From the NCBI GenBank assembly GCA_964505415.1, contig CAZDHW010000004.1:26218-90217 (forward strand): DNA of 64,000 bases, in the 5' to 3' direction. Made by a program: the position numbers and the translations under genes. Source of the stretch: DTDR01 sp964505415 (GTDB lineage: Bacteria; Hydrothermota; Tepidihabitantia; Tepidihabitantales; DTDR01). This document shows positions 26,454-35,545 of this stretch, in pieces (within the stretch, counting starts at the first letter, position 1; every line of letters starts with the position of its first letter). The notes beneath the pieces are model-generated. The model did no database searches. It was not told the DNA's origin and worked only from the letters and a program-made list of their open reading frames with translations.

Positions 26454-29400
26454 AGAATTTATTTTAATGGATTTTGATGGTTTAAAAATAACTTTAGCTT
26501 CTCCAGAAACTATTAGAAGTTGGTCTTATGGAGAAGTAACAAAACCGGACACGATTAATTATCGAACTCAAAAACCAGAAAGAGATGGGCTTTTTTGTGA
26601 GAGAATATTTGGTCCGGTAAGAGATTACGAATGTAATTGCGGAAAGTATAAGAAAATAAGATTTAAAGGTACTATTTGTGACCGCTGCGGAGTAGAAGTT
26701 ACTACTTCTTTAGTAAGAAGAGAAAGAATGGGTCATATTGAATTAGCGGCTCCGGTAGCTCATTTTCTTTTTTATCAAGTGCCGCCTTCAAAAATGGGTT
26801 TACTGCTAGATTACACAATTAACGAAATTCAAAGTATCTTGAATTATCAAATATATGTTGTATTGGAACCCGGCGATTCTCCTTATCGAGTTAAAGATTT
26901 AATAGAAGAAGAAGAATATTTAGAGAAGAAAAAAGAATATGACGGATTTATAGCGGCTACAGGTGCCGAAGCGTTAGAAGAACTTTTGAAAAGAATTGAT
27001 TTAGAAAAATTAGCAGCTGAATTAAGAGCCCGGATTCCTCATGAACAGTCGAGACGGTTTCAATTATTGAGAAGATTACAAATTGTTGAAGCTTTTAAGA
27101 ATTCGGGCATAAGACCAGAATGGATGATTTTACGTGTTATTCCTGTAATTCCCCCTGATTTACGTCCTTTGGTTACTTTAGAAGGGGGAAGATACGCTAG
27201 CGCCGATTTAAATGATCTTTATAAAAGAGTAATTTCTAGGAATAATCGATTGAAACATCTTTTAAGTACCAAAACTCCGGAAGTGATTCTTAAGTATGAA
27301 AAAAGGTTACTGCAGGAGGCCGTAGATGCGCTTTTCAGTAATGAAAGTAAGCCTAATCCTATAATTGGAAAACAGAATCGTCCTTTAAAGTCGCTTTGTG
27401 AATCTCTTCGGGGAAAACAAGGGAGATTTAGAAGAAATCTTTTAGGTAAAAGAGTTGACTATTCGGGTCGATCAGTAATTGTTGTGGATCCAACTTTAAA
27501 ACTTCACCAATGTGCTTTACCAAAAGAAATGGCGTATGAATTATTTAAACCAATGGTGATGAGGAAATTAGAAGAAATGAAAGTTGCTGATAGTCAGAAA
27601 ACAGCCAAGGCGTTATATAGAAAAGCTCCACCAGAAGTTTGGGCAGCTTTGGTAGAGGTGACTAAAAACCATCCCGTTCTTTTAAATCGCGCACCAACTC
27701 TTCATCGTGTTTCTATCCAAGCTTTTTATCCTGTATTAGTAGAACATCGAGCAATAGGAATTCATCCATTAGTATGTCCACCTTTTAACGCTGATTTTGA
27801 CGGTGACACAATGTCTTGTCACGTACCTCTTATTCCTGAGGCAATTTTGGAATCTGCTACTCTTTTGCTTTCTTGCAACAATATTCTTTCACCCGCTCAT
27901 GGGAAGCCATTAATGACACCTACCCAAGATATTGTAGCAGGTATTTATTTTATAACTAAAGAACATCCAACTGCGCCAAAAATTGATAGAGTATATGATG
28001 ATTTTTCTGAAATAGTGAGTGGTTATGAATTAGGAGAATTTTCGATCCATGCTAAAATTAAATTTCGTTATAAAAATGTTACCTATGACACTACTGTGGG
28101 TCGAGTTATTTTAAACCATATTTTGCCTGATGAGCTTAGGTTTGTTAATGAAGTTTTGAATAAAGATAAACTTAATGAACTTGTAGATAAATGCTATCGC
28201 AAATTAGGAAGTAAAAGAACAGCTCAACTTTTAGATGATTTAAAGGATTTAGGATTTGAAATGGCTACTTGTGCGGGAATTTCTTTGGGTATGGATGATA
28301 TTATTGTGCCCAAGGAAAAAGAAAAAATTATTAAAGAAGCAGAATCAGAAATTAAAAAAATATTGGAGAGGCACAGAAAGGGATACATTTCTGATTCTGA
28401 ACGTTATAACATGGTAGTTACTATTTGGAATAATGCCACTCAAGAAATTGAAAATAAGCTAATGGAAGAATTAGAAAAATCTCAAAATGGATTTAATCCT
28501 CTTTTCCTTCTTATTGATTCCGGTGCCCGAGGTTCAAAAGCTCAAGCAGTTCAAATTGGTGGAATGAGAGGTTTAATGGCAAAACCCCAAAGAGGAGGAG
28601 AAGGTGAGGAAGTTATTGAAACTCCCATTAAGAGTTCTTTTCAAGAAGGGTTATCAGTGTGGGAATATTTTATTTCTACCCGTGGCGGCAGAAAAGGATT
28701 AACCGATACTGCGTTGAAAACAGCTGAAGCAGGTTATCTTACTCGAAGACTAGTGGATGTCGCTCAAGAAGTAGTAATTACTATGGAAGATTGTGGAACG
28801 ATTTTGAGTCAAGAAGTGACTGCTTTGAAAGAAGGAGGAGATATAATTGAATCGTTAGCAGAAAGAATTGTTGGAAGAATAGCTGCTGAGGACATTGTTA
28901 ATCCGATTACTAACGAAATAATTGTGAAAGAAGGTGAGGAAATAGATGAAGAAAAAGCTAAAGAGATTGAAAATTGTGGAATTGAGAAAGTAAAAGTTCG
29001 TTCAGTTTTGACCTGTCAGGCCCCACATGGTTTGTGCGCTAAATGCTATGGAAGAAATTTAGCTACTGGTAAGTTAGTTGATGTAGGTGAAGCAGTAGGA
29101 ATAATTGCCGCTCAATCGATTGGTGAGCCAGGTACCCAATTAACATTGAGAACTTTTCATGTAGGAGGGATGGCAACCCATATGGTAGAACAAAATAAAG
29201 CAGTTGCAAAATTTGCAGGAAAAATTAAATATGATAAACAACTACAGCATTCTGTAAGAAGCGACGGTCAAATAGTTACTTTGAATCCCGGAAAAATAGA
29301 GCTTATTGAGGATACCAAAAAAATAGATTACGAAGTTCCGGAAGGTGCGATTCTTCGAGTAGAAGATGGACAAAGAGTAAAGGAGAATGATATACTATTT

Positions 29401-30456
29401 GAATGGGAACCATATTCTATTTTAATAATTGCTAAAAAAAGTGGAAAAGTGAGATATTGTGATATTGAATTGGGAAAAACTCTTCAAGAAGATATCGATG
29501 AAAGGGTAGGGAGAAAAGAAAAAAGAGTTATTGAGGATCGGGAAAGAATGCGACATCCCAGATTAGAAATTTTAGATGAAACTGGAAAAGTTCTGGAAGT
29601 TAAGGAATTACCTAATGACGCATATTTAGTAGTTGAAGATGGTCAATTAGTAAGACCCGGAGATGTGCTAGCCCGGTTAGTTAAAGAAGTTGTTAGAGCA
29701 AAAGATATTACTGGCGGGTTACCGAAAGTGGCAGAGCTATTTGAGGCCAAGCGGGTGAAAGATCCAGCGGTAATAAGTGATATTGATGGTCGAGTAGAGG
29801 TTTCCCCACCTCATATGGGCATGAGAATTGTTAAAGTTGTGGCTGAAGATGGTAAAACTGAAAGAATTTACAAAATTCCGTACGGTAAATATTTATTAGT
29901 TAAAACTGGTGATATGGTGAAAGCAGGTGACAAACTATGTGAAGGAGAGGTTGATCCCCACGATGTATTGAGAGTAAAAGGTTGGATGGCAGTCCAAGAG
30001 TTTTTAACTAATCGCATTCAAGAAGTTTATCGGTTACAAAATGTAAAAATAAATGATAAACATATTTCCATTATTGTGCGTCAAATGTTAAAAAAGGTAA
30101 AGATAGAAGACCCGGGCGATAGCAATTTTATGGAAGGTCAAATTGTGGATGCTCAAAAGGTTGATTTAGAAAATCAGCGTTTAACTGCTGAGCATAAACG
30201 ACCAGCGAGATATACTAGAATTATTTTAGGAATTACAAGGGCAGCTTTGCTGACCGAAAGTTGGCTTTCAGCTGCATCTTTTCAGGAGACTACCCGGGTA
30301 CTTTCAGAAGCGGCTATCGAAGGTAGAATTGATTATTTAAAGGGATTAAAAGAAAATGTAATTGTTGGTAGATTAATTCCTGCCGGTACTGGTTTTCGTG
30401 AATTTAAAAAAGTAAAAGTAGTAACAAAAGCAGAAGAAATTAAGGAGGTAGGTTAA
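26446..30456 (+). CDS. rpoC: RNA polymerase subunit beta'
   Basis: 1336 residues. The N-terminal zinc ribbon (CNCGKYKK...CDRCG), the LLNRAPTLHR block, the active-site NADFDGD metal motif, the second zinc site (C-x-GLCAKCYG) and the trigger-loop region GIIAAQSIGEPGTQLTLRTFH are all present. After NADFDGD the sequence reads TMSCHVP instead of the usual QMAVHVP. Continuous frame, no intein. Followed one base later by rpsL. Confidence 0.98.
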   Translation: MSEEFILMDFDGLKITLASPETIRSWSYGEVTKPDTINYRTQKPERDGLFCERIFGPVRDYECNCGKYKKIRFKGTICDRCGVEVTTSLVRRERMGHIELAAPVAHFLFYQVPPSKMGLLLDYTINEIQSILNYQIYVVLEPGDSPYRVKDLIEEEEYLEKKKEYDGFIAATGAEALEELLKRIDLEKLAAELRARIPHEQSRRFQLLRRLQIVEAFKNSGIRPEWMILRVIPVIPPDLRPLVTLEGGRYASADLNDLYKRVISRNNRLKHLLSTKTPEVILKYEKRLLQEAVDALFSNESKPNPIIGKQNRPLKSLCESLRGKQGRFRRNLLGKRVDYSGRSVIVVDPTLKLHQCALPKEMAYELFKPMVMRKLEEMKVADSQKTAKALYRKAPPEVWAALVEVTKNHPVLLNRAPTLHRVSIQAFYPVLVEHRAIGIHPLVCPPFNADFDGDTMSCHVPLIPEAILESATLLLSCNNILSPAHGKPLMTPTQDIVAGIYFITKEHPTAPKIDRVYDDFSEIVSGYELGEFSIHAKIKFRYKNVTYDTTVGRVILNHILPDELRFVNEVLNKDKLNELVDKCYRKLGSKRTAQLLDDLKDLGFEMATCAGISLGMDDIIVPKEKEKIIKEAESEIKKILERHRKGYISDSERYNMVVTIWNNATQEIENKLMEELEKSQNGFNPLFLLIDSGARGSKAQAVQIGGMRGLMAKPQRGGEGEEVIETPIKSSFQEGLSVWEYFISTRGGRKGLTDTALKTAEAGYLTRRLVDVAQEVVITMEDCGTILSQEVTALKEGGDIIESLAERIVGRIAAEDIVNPITNEIIVKEGEEIDEEKAKEIENCGIEKVKVRSVLTCQAPHGLCAKCYGRNLATGKLVDVGEAVGIIAAQSIGEPGTQLTLRTFHVGGMATHMVEQNKAVAKFAGKIKYDKQLQHSVRSDGQIVTLNPGKIELIEDTKKIDYEVPEGAILRVEDGQRVKENDILFEWEPYSILIIAKKSGKVRYCDIELGKTLQEDIDERVGRKEKRVIEDRERMRHPRLEILDETGKVLEVKELPNDAYLVVEDGQLVRPGDVLARLVKEVVRAKDITGGLPKVAELFEAKRVKDPAVISDIDGRVEVSPPHMGMRIVKVVAEDGKTERIYKIPYGKYLLVKTGDMVKAGDKLCEGEVDPHDVLRVKGWMAVQEFLTNRIQEVYRLQNVKINDKHISIIVRQMLKKVKIEDPGDSNFMEGQIVDAQKVDLENQRLTAEHKRPARYTRIILGITRAALLTESWLSAASFQETTRVLSEAAIEGRIDYLKGLKENVIVGRLIPAGTGFREFKKVKVVTKAEEIKEVG

Positions 30457-30457
30457 T

Positions 30458-30841
30458 ATGCCAACGATTAATCAATTGGTTAGAAAAGGAAGAAAAAAGA
30501 TAAAGAAAAAAAGTAAGGCCCCTGCTTTAATGGGGTGTCCTCAAAAACGAGGGGTATGCATTCGCGTTTACACAACTACTCCTAAAAAACCTAATTCAGC
30601 ATTGAGAAAAGTTTGTAAGGTAAGATTAAGTAACGGACATGAAGTAATTGCTTATATTCCTGGTGAAGGTCATAATCTTCAAGAACATTCTATTGTGTTG
30701 ATTCGCGGTGGAAGAGTTAAAGATTTACCCGGTGTAAGATATCACGTAATAAGAGGAGTTTATGATTGTGCCGGTGTTGAAGGCAGAAGACAAAGTCGTT
30801 CTTTATACGGTGCCAAAAAACCAAAAGAAACAAAAAGGTGA
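30458..30841 (+). CDS. rpsL: 30S ribosomal protein S12
   Basis: 127 residues. CPQKRGVCIRVYTTTPKKP and KDLPGVRYHVIRG are the conserved decoding-centre loops; both lysines of TPKKPNSA are present, the state normally associated with streptomycin sensitivity. It has a GGAGG site in the rpoC end (30444-30449 region) and is followed by rpsG after 8 nt. Confidence 0.98.
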   Translation: MPTINQLVRKGRKKIKKKSKAPALMGCPQKRGVCIRVYTTTPKKPNSALRKVCKVRLSNGHEVIAYIPGEGHNLQEHSIVLIRGGRVKDLPGVRYHVIRGVYDCAGVEGRRQSRSLYGAKKPKETKR

Positions 30842-30849
30842 GGTAAAAA

Positions 30850-31320
30850 ATGGCACGAAGAAAAAGAGCAGAAGTAAGAGAAATTTCTCCAGACCCAGTA
30901 TATAATTCGGTTCTTGTTCAGAAATTTATAAATAACCTAATGTGGGATGGAAAGAAGACAATCGCTCAAAAAATTTTTTATGGTGCTTTAGAACTGATTA
31001 AAAAGAAAACTGGAGAGGATGGTTACAGTGTATTTTTAAAAGCAATTAATAACGTGAAACCCGTATTAGAAGTAAGACCGCGAAGAGTAGGAGGTGCTAC
31101 TTATCAAATTCCTGTGGAAGTTTCTCCCCGAAGAAGGGAATCTTTGGCGATTAAATGGATTATTCGAGCTGCCCGAGAGCGTAGCGAATATAGGATGGTT
31201 GAAAGATTGGCTAACGAATTAATCGAAGCTGCTAAGGGAACTGGTCAGGCAATAAAAATTAAAGAAACTACCCATAAAATGGCCGAAGCTAATCGAGCTT
31301 TTGCTCATTTTCGTTGGTAA
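30850..31320 (+). CDS. rpsG: 30S ribosomal protein S7
   Basis: 156 residues, the standard length. VGGATYQIPVEVSPRRR and the C-terminal KMAEANRAFAHFRW are S7 signatures. It nucleates the head of the 30S subunit. A GTGAGG-type site precedes the ATG. fusA, the usual next gene, is replaced here by a glutamine amidotransferase. Confidence 0.98.
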   Translation: MARRKRAEVREISPDPVYNSVLVQKFINNLMWDGKKTIAQKIFYGALELIKKKTGEDGYSVFLKAINNVKPVLEVRPRRVGGATYQIPVEVSPRRRESLAIKWIIRAARERSEYRMVERLANELIEAAKGTGQAIKIKETTHKMAEANRAFAHFRW

Positions 31321-31906
31321 AAATATTAAAACTTTAATTATTAACTTCTACCCTTCCAAAAAAGAAGCAAAAATAAGTTTTTATATTGAATTAATAAAAA
31401 ATTTTAGCAATTATCGAGTAATTCCGGAAAATGAGTTTTCACTTAGTTTAATAAAAAATTCAAATGCTCTTATTCTTTCTGGCTCTCCCCGAATGCTTTC
31501 CCGAGGAGAATATAAAGAAGAATTTTTAGAGATATTAAGAAATATTTCTCTTCCCATTTTAGGAATCTGTTACGGACATCAACTTTTAGCCAAAGCTTTT
31601 GGAGCTCAAATTGGTCGGTATCCAGAATTTATTAAAAAAGAGGAAGAAATTTATATTTTGGATAAAAAAGATATATTTTATAATTTGCCGGATAAGATCG
31701 TGGTTAAGGAATTTCATCAAGAATATGTAATAAAAAATTCTTTAGAAAATACTAATTTAGAAGTTATCGCCTTTTCTCAAACTTGTGAAGTAGAAGCAAT
31801 AAGACATAAAAAAAGAAAAATTTTTGGCGTTCAGTTTCATTTAGAACGTTCTGGAGATATCGGATATAAAATAATGAAAAATTTTTACGAAAAAGTTGTT
31901 TTTTAA
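31301..31906 (+). CDS. Class I glutamine amidotransferase domain protein
   Basis: 201 residues with a GATase1 fold. ILGICYGHQLLAKAFG carries the nucleophilic Cys and GVQFHLERS the His and Glu of the triad. This resembles the glutaminase half of GuaA, but no synthetase domain follows, so it could be a free GuaA-type glutaminase subunit or a relative acting on an unknown ammonia acceptor. The only in-frame start near the domain edge is a TTG at 31301, overlapping rpsG by 20 nt, which implies translational coupling; the exact start is uncertain. Confidence 0.82.
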   Translation: MLIFVGKNIKTLIINFYPSKKEAKISFYIELIKNFSNYRVIPENEFSLSLIKNSNALILSGSPRMLSRGEYKEEFLEILRNISLPILGICYGHQLLAKAFGAQIGRYPEFIKKEEEIYILDKKDIFYNLPDKIVVKEFHQEYVIKNSLENTNLEVIAFSQTCEVEAIRHKKRKIFGVQFHLERSGDIGYKIMKNFYEKVVF

Positions 31907-31941
31907 TTAAATATTCTTTTTCAAAAATTGATATTAAAATA

Positions 31942-31970
31942 TTGACAAGTTATTAAATTTTGGTTATAAT
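31942..31970 (+). promoter_or_regulatory. Promoter of the membrane coiled-coil/CheW pair
   Basis: Consensus TTGACA (31942-31947), 17 bp, TATAAT (31965-31970), then 5 nt to the ATG at 31976. A leaderless mRNA is predicted. Confidence 0.75.
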
Positions 31971-31975
31971 TTTAT

Positions 31976-32914
31976 ATGATAAAAAAATTGTTATTAATAA
32001 TAATAAATTTTTTTCTTATTTTGGTTATTATGGAAAATTATAAAGAATATCAACGATTAAACTTTTTAGATGAAGAATATTTAAAAGAAAAAGATAAAAT
32101 TAATAAGGAAATTTTTTTATTAAAGGAAATTGCTATTAATTTAGAGAAATTTCGGTTGTTTTTTGAACCTATTTATTTAGAAGAGATTAAGAAATTGGCT
32201 AGAAAAAGTGAAATTTTTAAAAATGGCACTTATCCAATGCTTATAAATAATTTAGATTATTTAGCTGTTAAGCCGAAAAAAAATGATTTGACGGTTTTCA
32301 GTAATTTTAGGATGTTTTTAACCGAGAAGGAAAAGGAACAAAAAAATAAATTGAATAATTTAGAAATTAATTATAAAAAGTTAAAAGATAAAAGGAAAGA
32401 AAAAATATATTGGCAAAATATAATAATTACCTGCGGATTAATTGCTTTTTTTTTGGTGAATATATTTTTCCCTTTTAAAAATAAAAAAGAAAAAATTTTT
32501 AACAATTATCTTTCTTTATTAGAATTACTTAAAATTGTGAAAGAAAAAAATGATAAATATTTAGAAAAAATAACTAATTGGGAAAATAAGATCAAAGAAT
32601 TCAAGAAATCTGGGGAAAATTTGGGTACTTCCCAGGATTTAAAAGATATTGATAATTATCGAAAAAATTTTGCTTATTGTTTACTAAATCTTCAATTAGG
32701 TTTATTGCAAAAAGACCACTTACTTATTAATAAATACTTTACAAAGTTTCAACAAATGAAAGAGAAAATTTTAAATTTCCTTATTCAAAATAAGAGCCAA
32801 TATTTGAATAATTATTTTAAAGAAAGTGAAGAAATGATTAATGGTTTTAAAGAAGATTTAATAAATCTTAAAAAAATAATCGGTGAAATCAAAAATTACG
32901 AAATAAAAAAATAA
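31976..32914 (+). CDS. Two-helix membrane protein with extracytoplasmic and coiled-coil domains
   Basis: 312 residues. An N-terminal transmembrane helix (about residues 2-20) and a second one near 147-168 bracket a helical domain of about 125 residues that would lie outside the membrane. The C-terminal 145 residues are charged and helical and would be cytoplasmic. This is the outline of a chemoreceptor or 4HB-type sensor, but the conserved chemoreceptor hairpin tip is not recognisable. A CheW gene follows 2 nt later, which supports a signalling role by inference. No family assigned. Confidence 0.65.
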   Translation: MIKKLLLIIINFFLILVIMENYKEYQRLNFLDEEYLKEKDKINKEIFLLKEIAINLEKFRLFFEPIYLEEIKKLARKSEIFKNGTYPMLINNLDYLAVKPKKNDLTVFSNFRMFLTEKEKEQKNKLNNLEINYKKLKDKRKEKIYWQNIIITCGLIAFFLVNIFFPFKNKKEKIFNNYLSLLELLKIVKEKNDKYLEKITNWENKIKEFKKSGENLGTSQDLKDIDNYRKNFAYCLLNLQLGLLQKDHLLINKYFTKFQQMKEKILNFLIQNKSQYLNNYFKESEEMINGFKEDLINLKKIIGEIKNYEIKK

Positions 32915-32916
32915 TT

Positions 32917-33369
32917 ATGGGAAAAAGTAACTTTTTAATATGCGAAATTGGTGAAGTGGAATTAGCTTTATCTATTTACGGAATAAAAGAAATTTTGTGG
33001 GATGTAAAAGTTTATCCTTTGCCTCAGGTATCCGAGTACATCATTGGTATTCTTGCTGATGACAAAAAATTAGCTGTGGTAATTGATTTGGTAAAGTTTT
33101 TTGGTATAAGTGAAGAAAATAAAGAAAAAATTTTATTGAAATTTAAAACTGAGGAAATTTTGGTTTTTTTAGCAGTAAAAGATGTTAAAGAAATTATTGA
33201 AGTAAAAGAAGAAGAAATTTATCCTTGTCCTCCCATGTTCTCTTCATTAATCCCTAATTATTATATTAGTAGTTTAATAAAAAAAGAAGAAAGATTTATC
33301 CCTATTATAGATATTGCCAAAATTCTTGCTCATGAAGAAATAAAACCTTATACAATGATTAGTAAGTAA
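32917..33369 (+). CDS. CheW-like domain protein
   Basis: 150 residues with the CheW beta-barrel pattern: IYGIKEILW, YPLPQVSEYIIGILADDK, VVIDLVKFFGI, and a second half repeating the fold up to FIPIIDIAKIL. CheW couples receptors to the kinase CheA. No CheA, CheY or recognisable receptor tip is in the window. The gene is in tight operon with the membrane coiled-coil protein, so the pair may be a scaffold of its own. Confidence 0.8.
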   Translation: MGKSNFLICEIGEVELALSIYGIKEILWDVKVYPLPQVSEYIIGILADDKKLAVVIDLVKFFGISEENKEKILLKFKTEEILVFLAVKDVKEIIEVKEEEIYPCPPMFSSLIPNYYISSLIKKEERFIPIIDIAKILAHEEIKPYTMISK

Positions 33370-33377
33370 ATTTTTTC

Positions 33378-33405
33378 TTGACTTTAAAAAGATTTTTAGT
33401 ATAAT
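33378..33405 (+). promoter_or_regulatory. Promoter of rplM and the following operon
   Basis: TTGACT (33378-33383), 16 bp, TATAAT (33400-33405), then 13 nt to the rplM ATG at 33419 with no Shine-Dalgarno. The leader would be only about 7 nt. Confidence 0.72.
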
Positions 33406-33418
33406 TTTATACAAATTT

Positions 33419-33856
33419 ATGAAAACAACGATTATTACAGATAAAAAAATGGTAGAAAGAAAATGGTGGTTGGTAGATGCTAAAGATAAAATCTTAGGTC
33501 GATTGGCTTCTAAAATTGCTTTTTTGCTTATGGGCAAACATAAACCTTATTATACTCCTCATATTGATTGCGGAGATTTTGTTATTGTTATTAATGCTTC
33601 GCAAATTAAAGTTACTGGGAAAAAAGAAAAAAAGAAGATTTATTACTGGCATACTGGTTATCCAGGGGGATTAAAGTCGATGACTTTTGAAGAAATGATG
33701 AAAAAAAATCCTAAAAAAGTTATAGAATTAGCCGTAAAAAGAATGTTGCCAAAAAATCGTTTACTTAAATTTCGCTTAAGAAGGTTAAAAATTTATTTAG
33801 ATGATAAACATCATCACGAAGCTCAAAAAAAATTAATTGTTGAGGCAAAATTATGA
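33419..33856 (+). CDS. rplM: 50S ribosomal protein L13
   Basis: 145 residues. WWLVDAKDKILGRLASKIA and HIDCGDFVIVINA are characteristic, as are MLPKNRLL and LKIYLDDKHHHEAQ. It is an early-assembly 23S rRNA-binding protein. It overlaps rpsI by four bases. Confidence 0.97.
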   Translation: MKTTIITDKKMVERKWWLVDAKDKILGRLASKIAFLLMGKHKPYYTPHIDCGDFVIVINASQIKVTGKKEKKKIYYWHTGYPGGLKSMTFEEMMKKNPKKVIELAVKRMLPKNRLLKFRLRRLKIYLDDKHHHEAQKKLIVEAKL

Positions 33857-34254
33857 GTCAATTTTATTTTGCTTCGGGCAGTAGAAAAGAAGCCGTAGCC
33901 AAAGTTTGGCTTTATCTTAAGGCCAGCAATGATAATTGGAAATTTATTGTGAACAATCAACCTGCAGAAAAATATTTTGGCCGTTTTGACCTAATTCTTT
34001 TGGCTCAACAACCGTTGAAAGTTACTAATCTTTTAGGACGCTTTGATGTGAAATGCGAAGTGAAAGGTGGGGGGAAATCAGGTCAGGCAGGTGCTATTTC
34101 TTTGGGAATTGCTCGGGCATTAGTTAGCTATCAGCCAGAGTTAAGAAAAATCCTTGCCGATGCTGAATTATTAAAAAGAGATCCTCGAGAAAAAGAAAGA
34201 TGCAAATATGGATTAGCAAAAAGAAGGAAGAGTTTCCAATGGACCAAACGTTAA
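33853..34254 (+). CDS. rpsI: 30S ribosomal protein S9
   Basis: 133 residues. GSRKEAVAKVWL, KGGGKSGQAGAISLGIARAL and the C-terminal KYGLAKRRKSFQWTKR fit S9, whose basic tail reaches the P-site tRNA. The tail ends WTKR rather than the usual SKR. It overlaps rpsB by 16 nt. Confidence 0.97.
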   Translation: MSQFYFASGSRKEAVAKVWLYLKASNDNWKFIVNNQPAEKYFGRFDLILLAQQPLKVTNLLGRFDVKCEVKGGGKSGQAGAISLGIARALVSYQPELRKILADAELLKRDPREKERCKYGLAKRRKSFQWTKR

Positions 34255-34952
34255 CTATTAAAGAATTGTTAGAAGCCGGCGTTCATTTTGGTCATCTCTC
34301 TAAAAGATGGAATCCTAAAATGGCCTCTTTTATCTTTGGCAAAAAAAATGGGGTCTACATAATAAACGTAGAAAAAACTTTAGAACAGTTACGCATTGCG
34401 TGCGAAGCAGTAAGAAGGATAGCCGAGAAAGGGGAGGATATTTTATTTGTCGGAAGAAAACAGCAAGCAAAACCAATAATTGAAGAAGAGGCAACGAGGT
34501 GTCAGGCTTTATATGTAACAGAAAGATGGGTTGGTGGACTTTTGACAAATTTTACTGTTATTAGTTCACGAATTACCCGTTACTTAGAATTAGAAAAAAC
34601 TTTTCAAACAAAAGATTTTAAAAACATGGGTAATAAAGAGATTAGAAAATTAGAAAGAGAATTTGGTAAATTAGAAAAAATTTATAAGGGGCTAAGAGAA
34701 ATGGAAAGACTTCCAGGAATTATTTATGTGGTTGATGTGCGGATGGAAAGAACCCCTATTTTAGAAGCTAAAAGAGTAGGCATTCCAATTGTGGCTTTAG
34801 TTGATACCGATGGCGATCCTACTTTAGTTGATTATCCTATACCAGGAAATGATGACGCAATGCGCTCAATAAAATTGATAACTGCGCAAATTGCAAATGC
34901 TGTAATCGAAGGTAGAAAAATTTTTGAACAAGAATCAAAGGAGGAATTATGA
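34239..34952 (+). CDS. rpsB: 30S ribosomal protein S2
   Basis: 237 residues. LLEAGVHFGHLSKRWNPKM, TERWVGGLLTNF and the C-terminal VDYPIPGNDDAMRSIKL are diagnostic. It binds on the back of the 30S subunit with S1. The start at 34239 (MDQTLTIKELLEAG) was preferred over the in-frame ATG at 34200 because it fits the family N-terminus and has AGGAAG (34225-34230) at the right distance. Confidence 0.96.
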   Translation: MDQTLTIKELLEAGVHFGHLSKRWNPKMASFIFGKKNGVYIINVEKTLEQLRIACEAVRRIAEKGEDILFVGRKQQAKPIIEEEATRCQALYVTERWVGGLLTNFTVISSRITRYLELEKTFQTKDFKNMGNKEIRKLEREFGKLEKIYKGLREMERLPGIIYVVDVRMERTPILEAKRVGIPIVALVDTDGDPTLVDYPIPGNDDAMRSIKLITAQIANAVIEGRKIFEQESKEEL

Positions 34953-35545
34953 AAGAAATTTCTATCGAAAAAATTAAAGAACTGAGACAAAGAACCGGTT
35001 CAGGAGTTTTAGATTGTAAGTTAGCTTTAGAAGAAGCTAACGGAGATATCGAGAAGGCCATTGAAATTTTAAGAAAAAAAGGTATTGCTAAAGCCGAGAA
35101 AAAAAAGGAACGGCCTACGGCAGAAGGAGTGATCGATGCTTATATTCATCCCGGAGAAAAATTAGGAGTATTGGTTGAAGTCACTTGTGAAACGGATTTT
35201 GTAGCTCGAAATCAAGAATTTCGGAGATTCGTTAGAGATATTGCTATGCAAATTGCTGCTACTGACCCTTTGGCAATAAGTCCTGAGGATTTACCTCCTC
35301 ATATTATTGAAAGAGAAAGGAAAATTTATGAGGAACAACTAAAAGATAGTGGCAAGCCTAAAGAAGTAATTGAAAAAATAATTCAAGGTAAATTACAAAA
35401 ATTTTATGAGGAGGTTTGTCTTTTAAATCAAGCGTTTATAAAAAATCCTGAGAAGACCGTGGAAGTTTACTTAAAAGAACAAATTGCTAAATTTGGCGAA
35501 AATATAAGAATAAAACGTTTTGCTCGATTTAAAATTGGTGAATAA
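34949..35545 (+). CDS. tsf: Elongation factor Ts
   Basis: 198 residues, the short form lacking the second half of the core found in E. coli. IKELRQRTGSGVLDCKLALEEANGD is the N-terminal UBA-like signature region and EVTCETDFVARN the core motif. It is the nucleotide exchange factor for EF-Tu. AAGGAGG lies before the ATG, which overlaps the rpsB stop (ATGA). Confidence 0.96.
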   Translation: MKEISIEKIKELRQRTGSGVLDCKLALEEANGDIEKAIEILRKKGIAKAEKKKERPTAEGVIDAYIHPGEKLGVLVEVTCETDFVARNQEFRRFVRDIAMQIAATDPLAISPEDLPPHIIERERKIYEEQLKDSGKPKEVIEKIIQGKLQKFYEEVCLLNQAFIKNPEKTVEVYLKEQIAKFGENIRIKRFARFKIGE

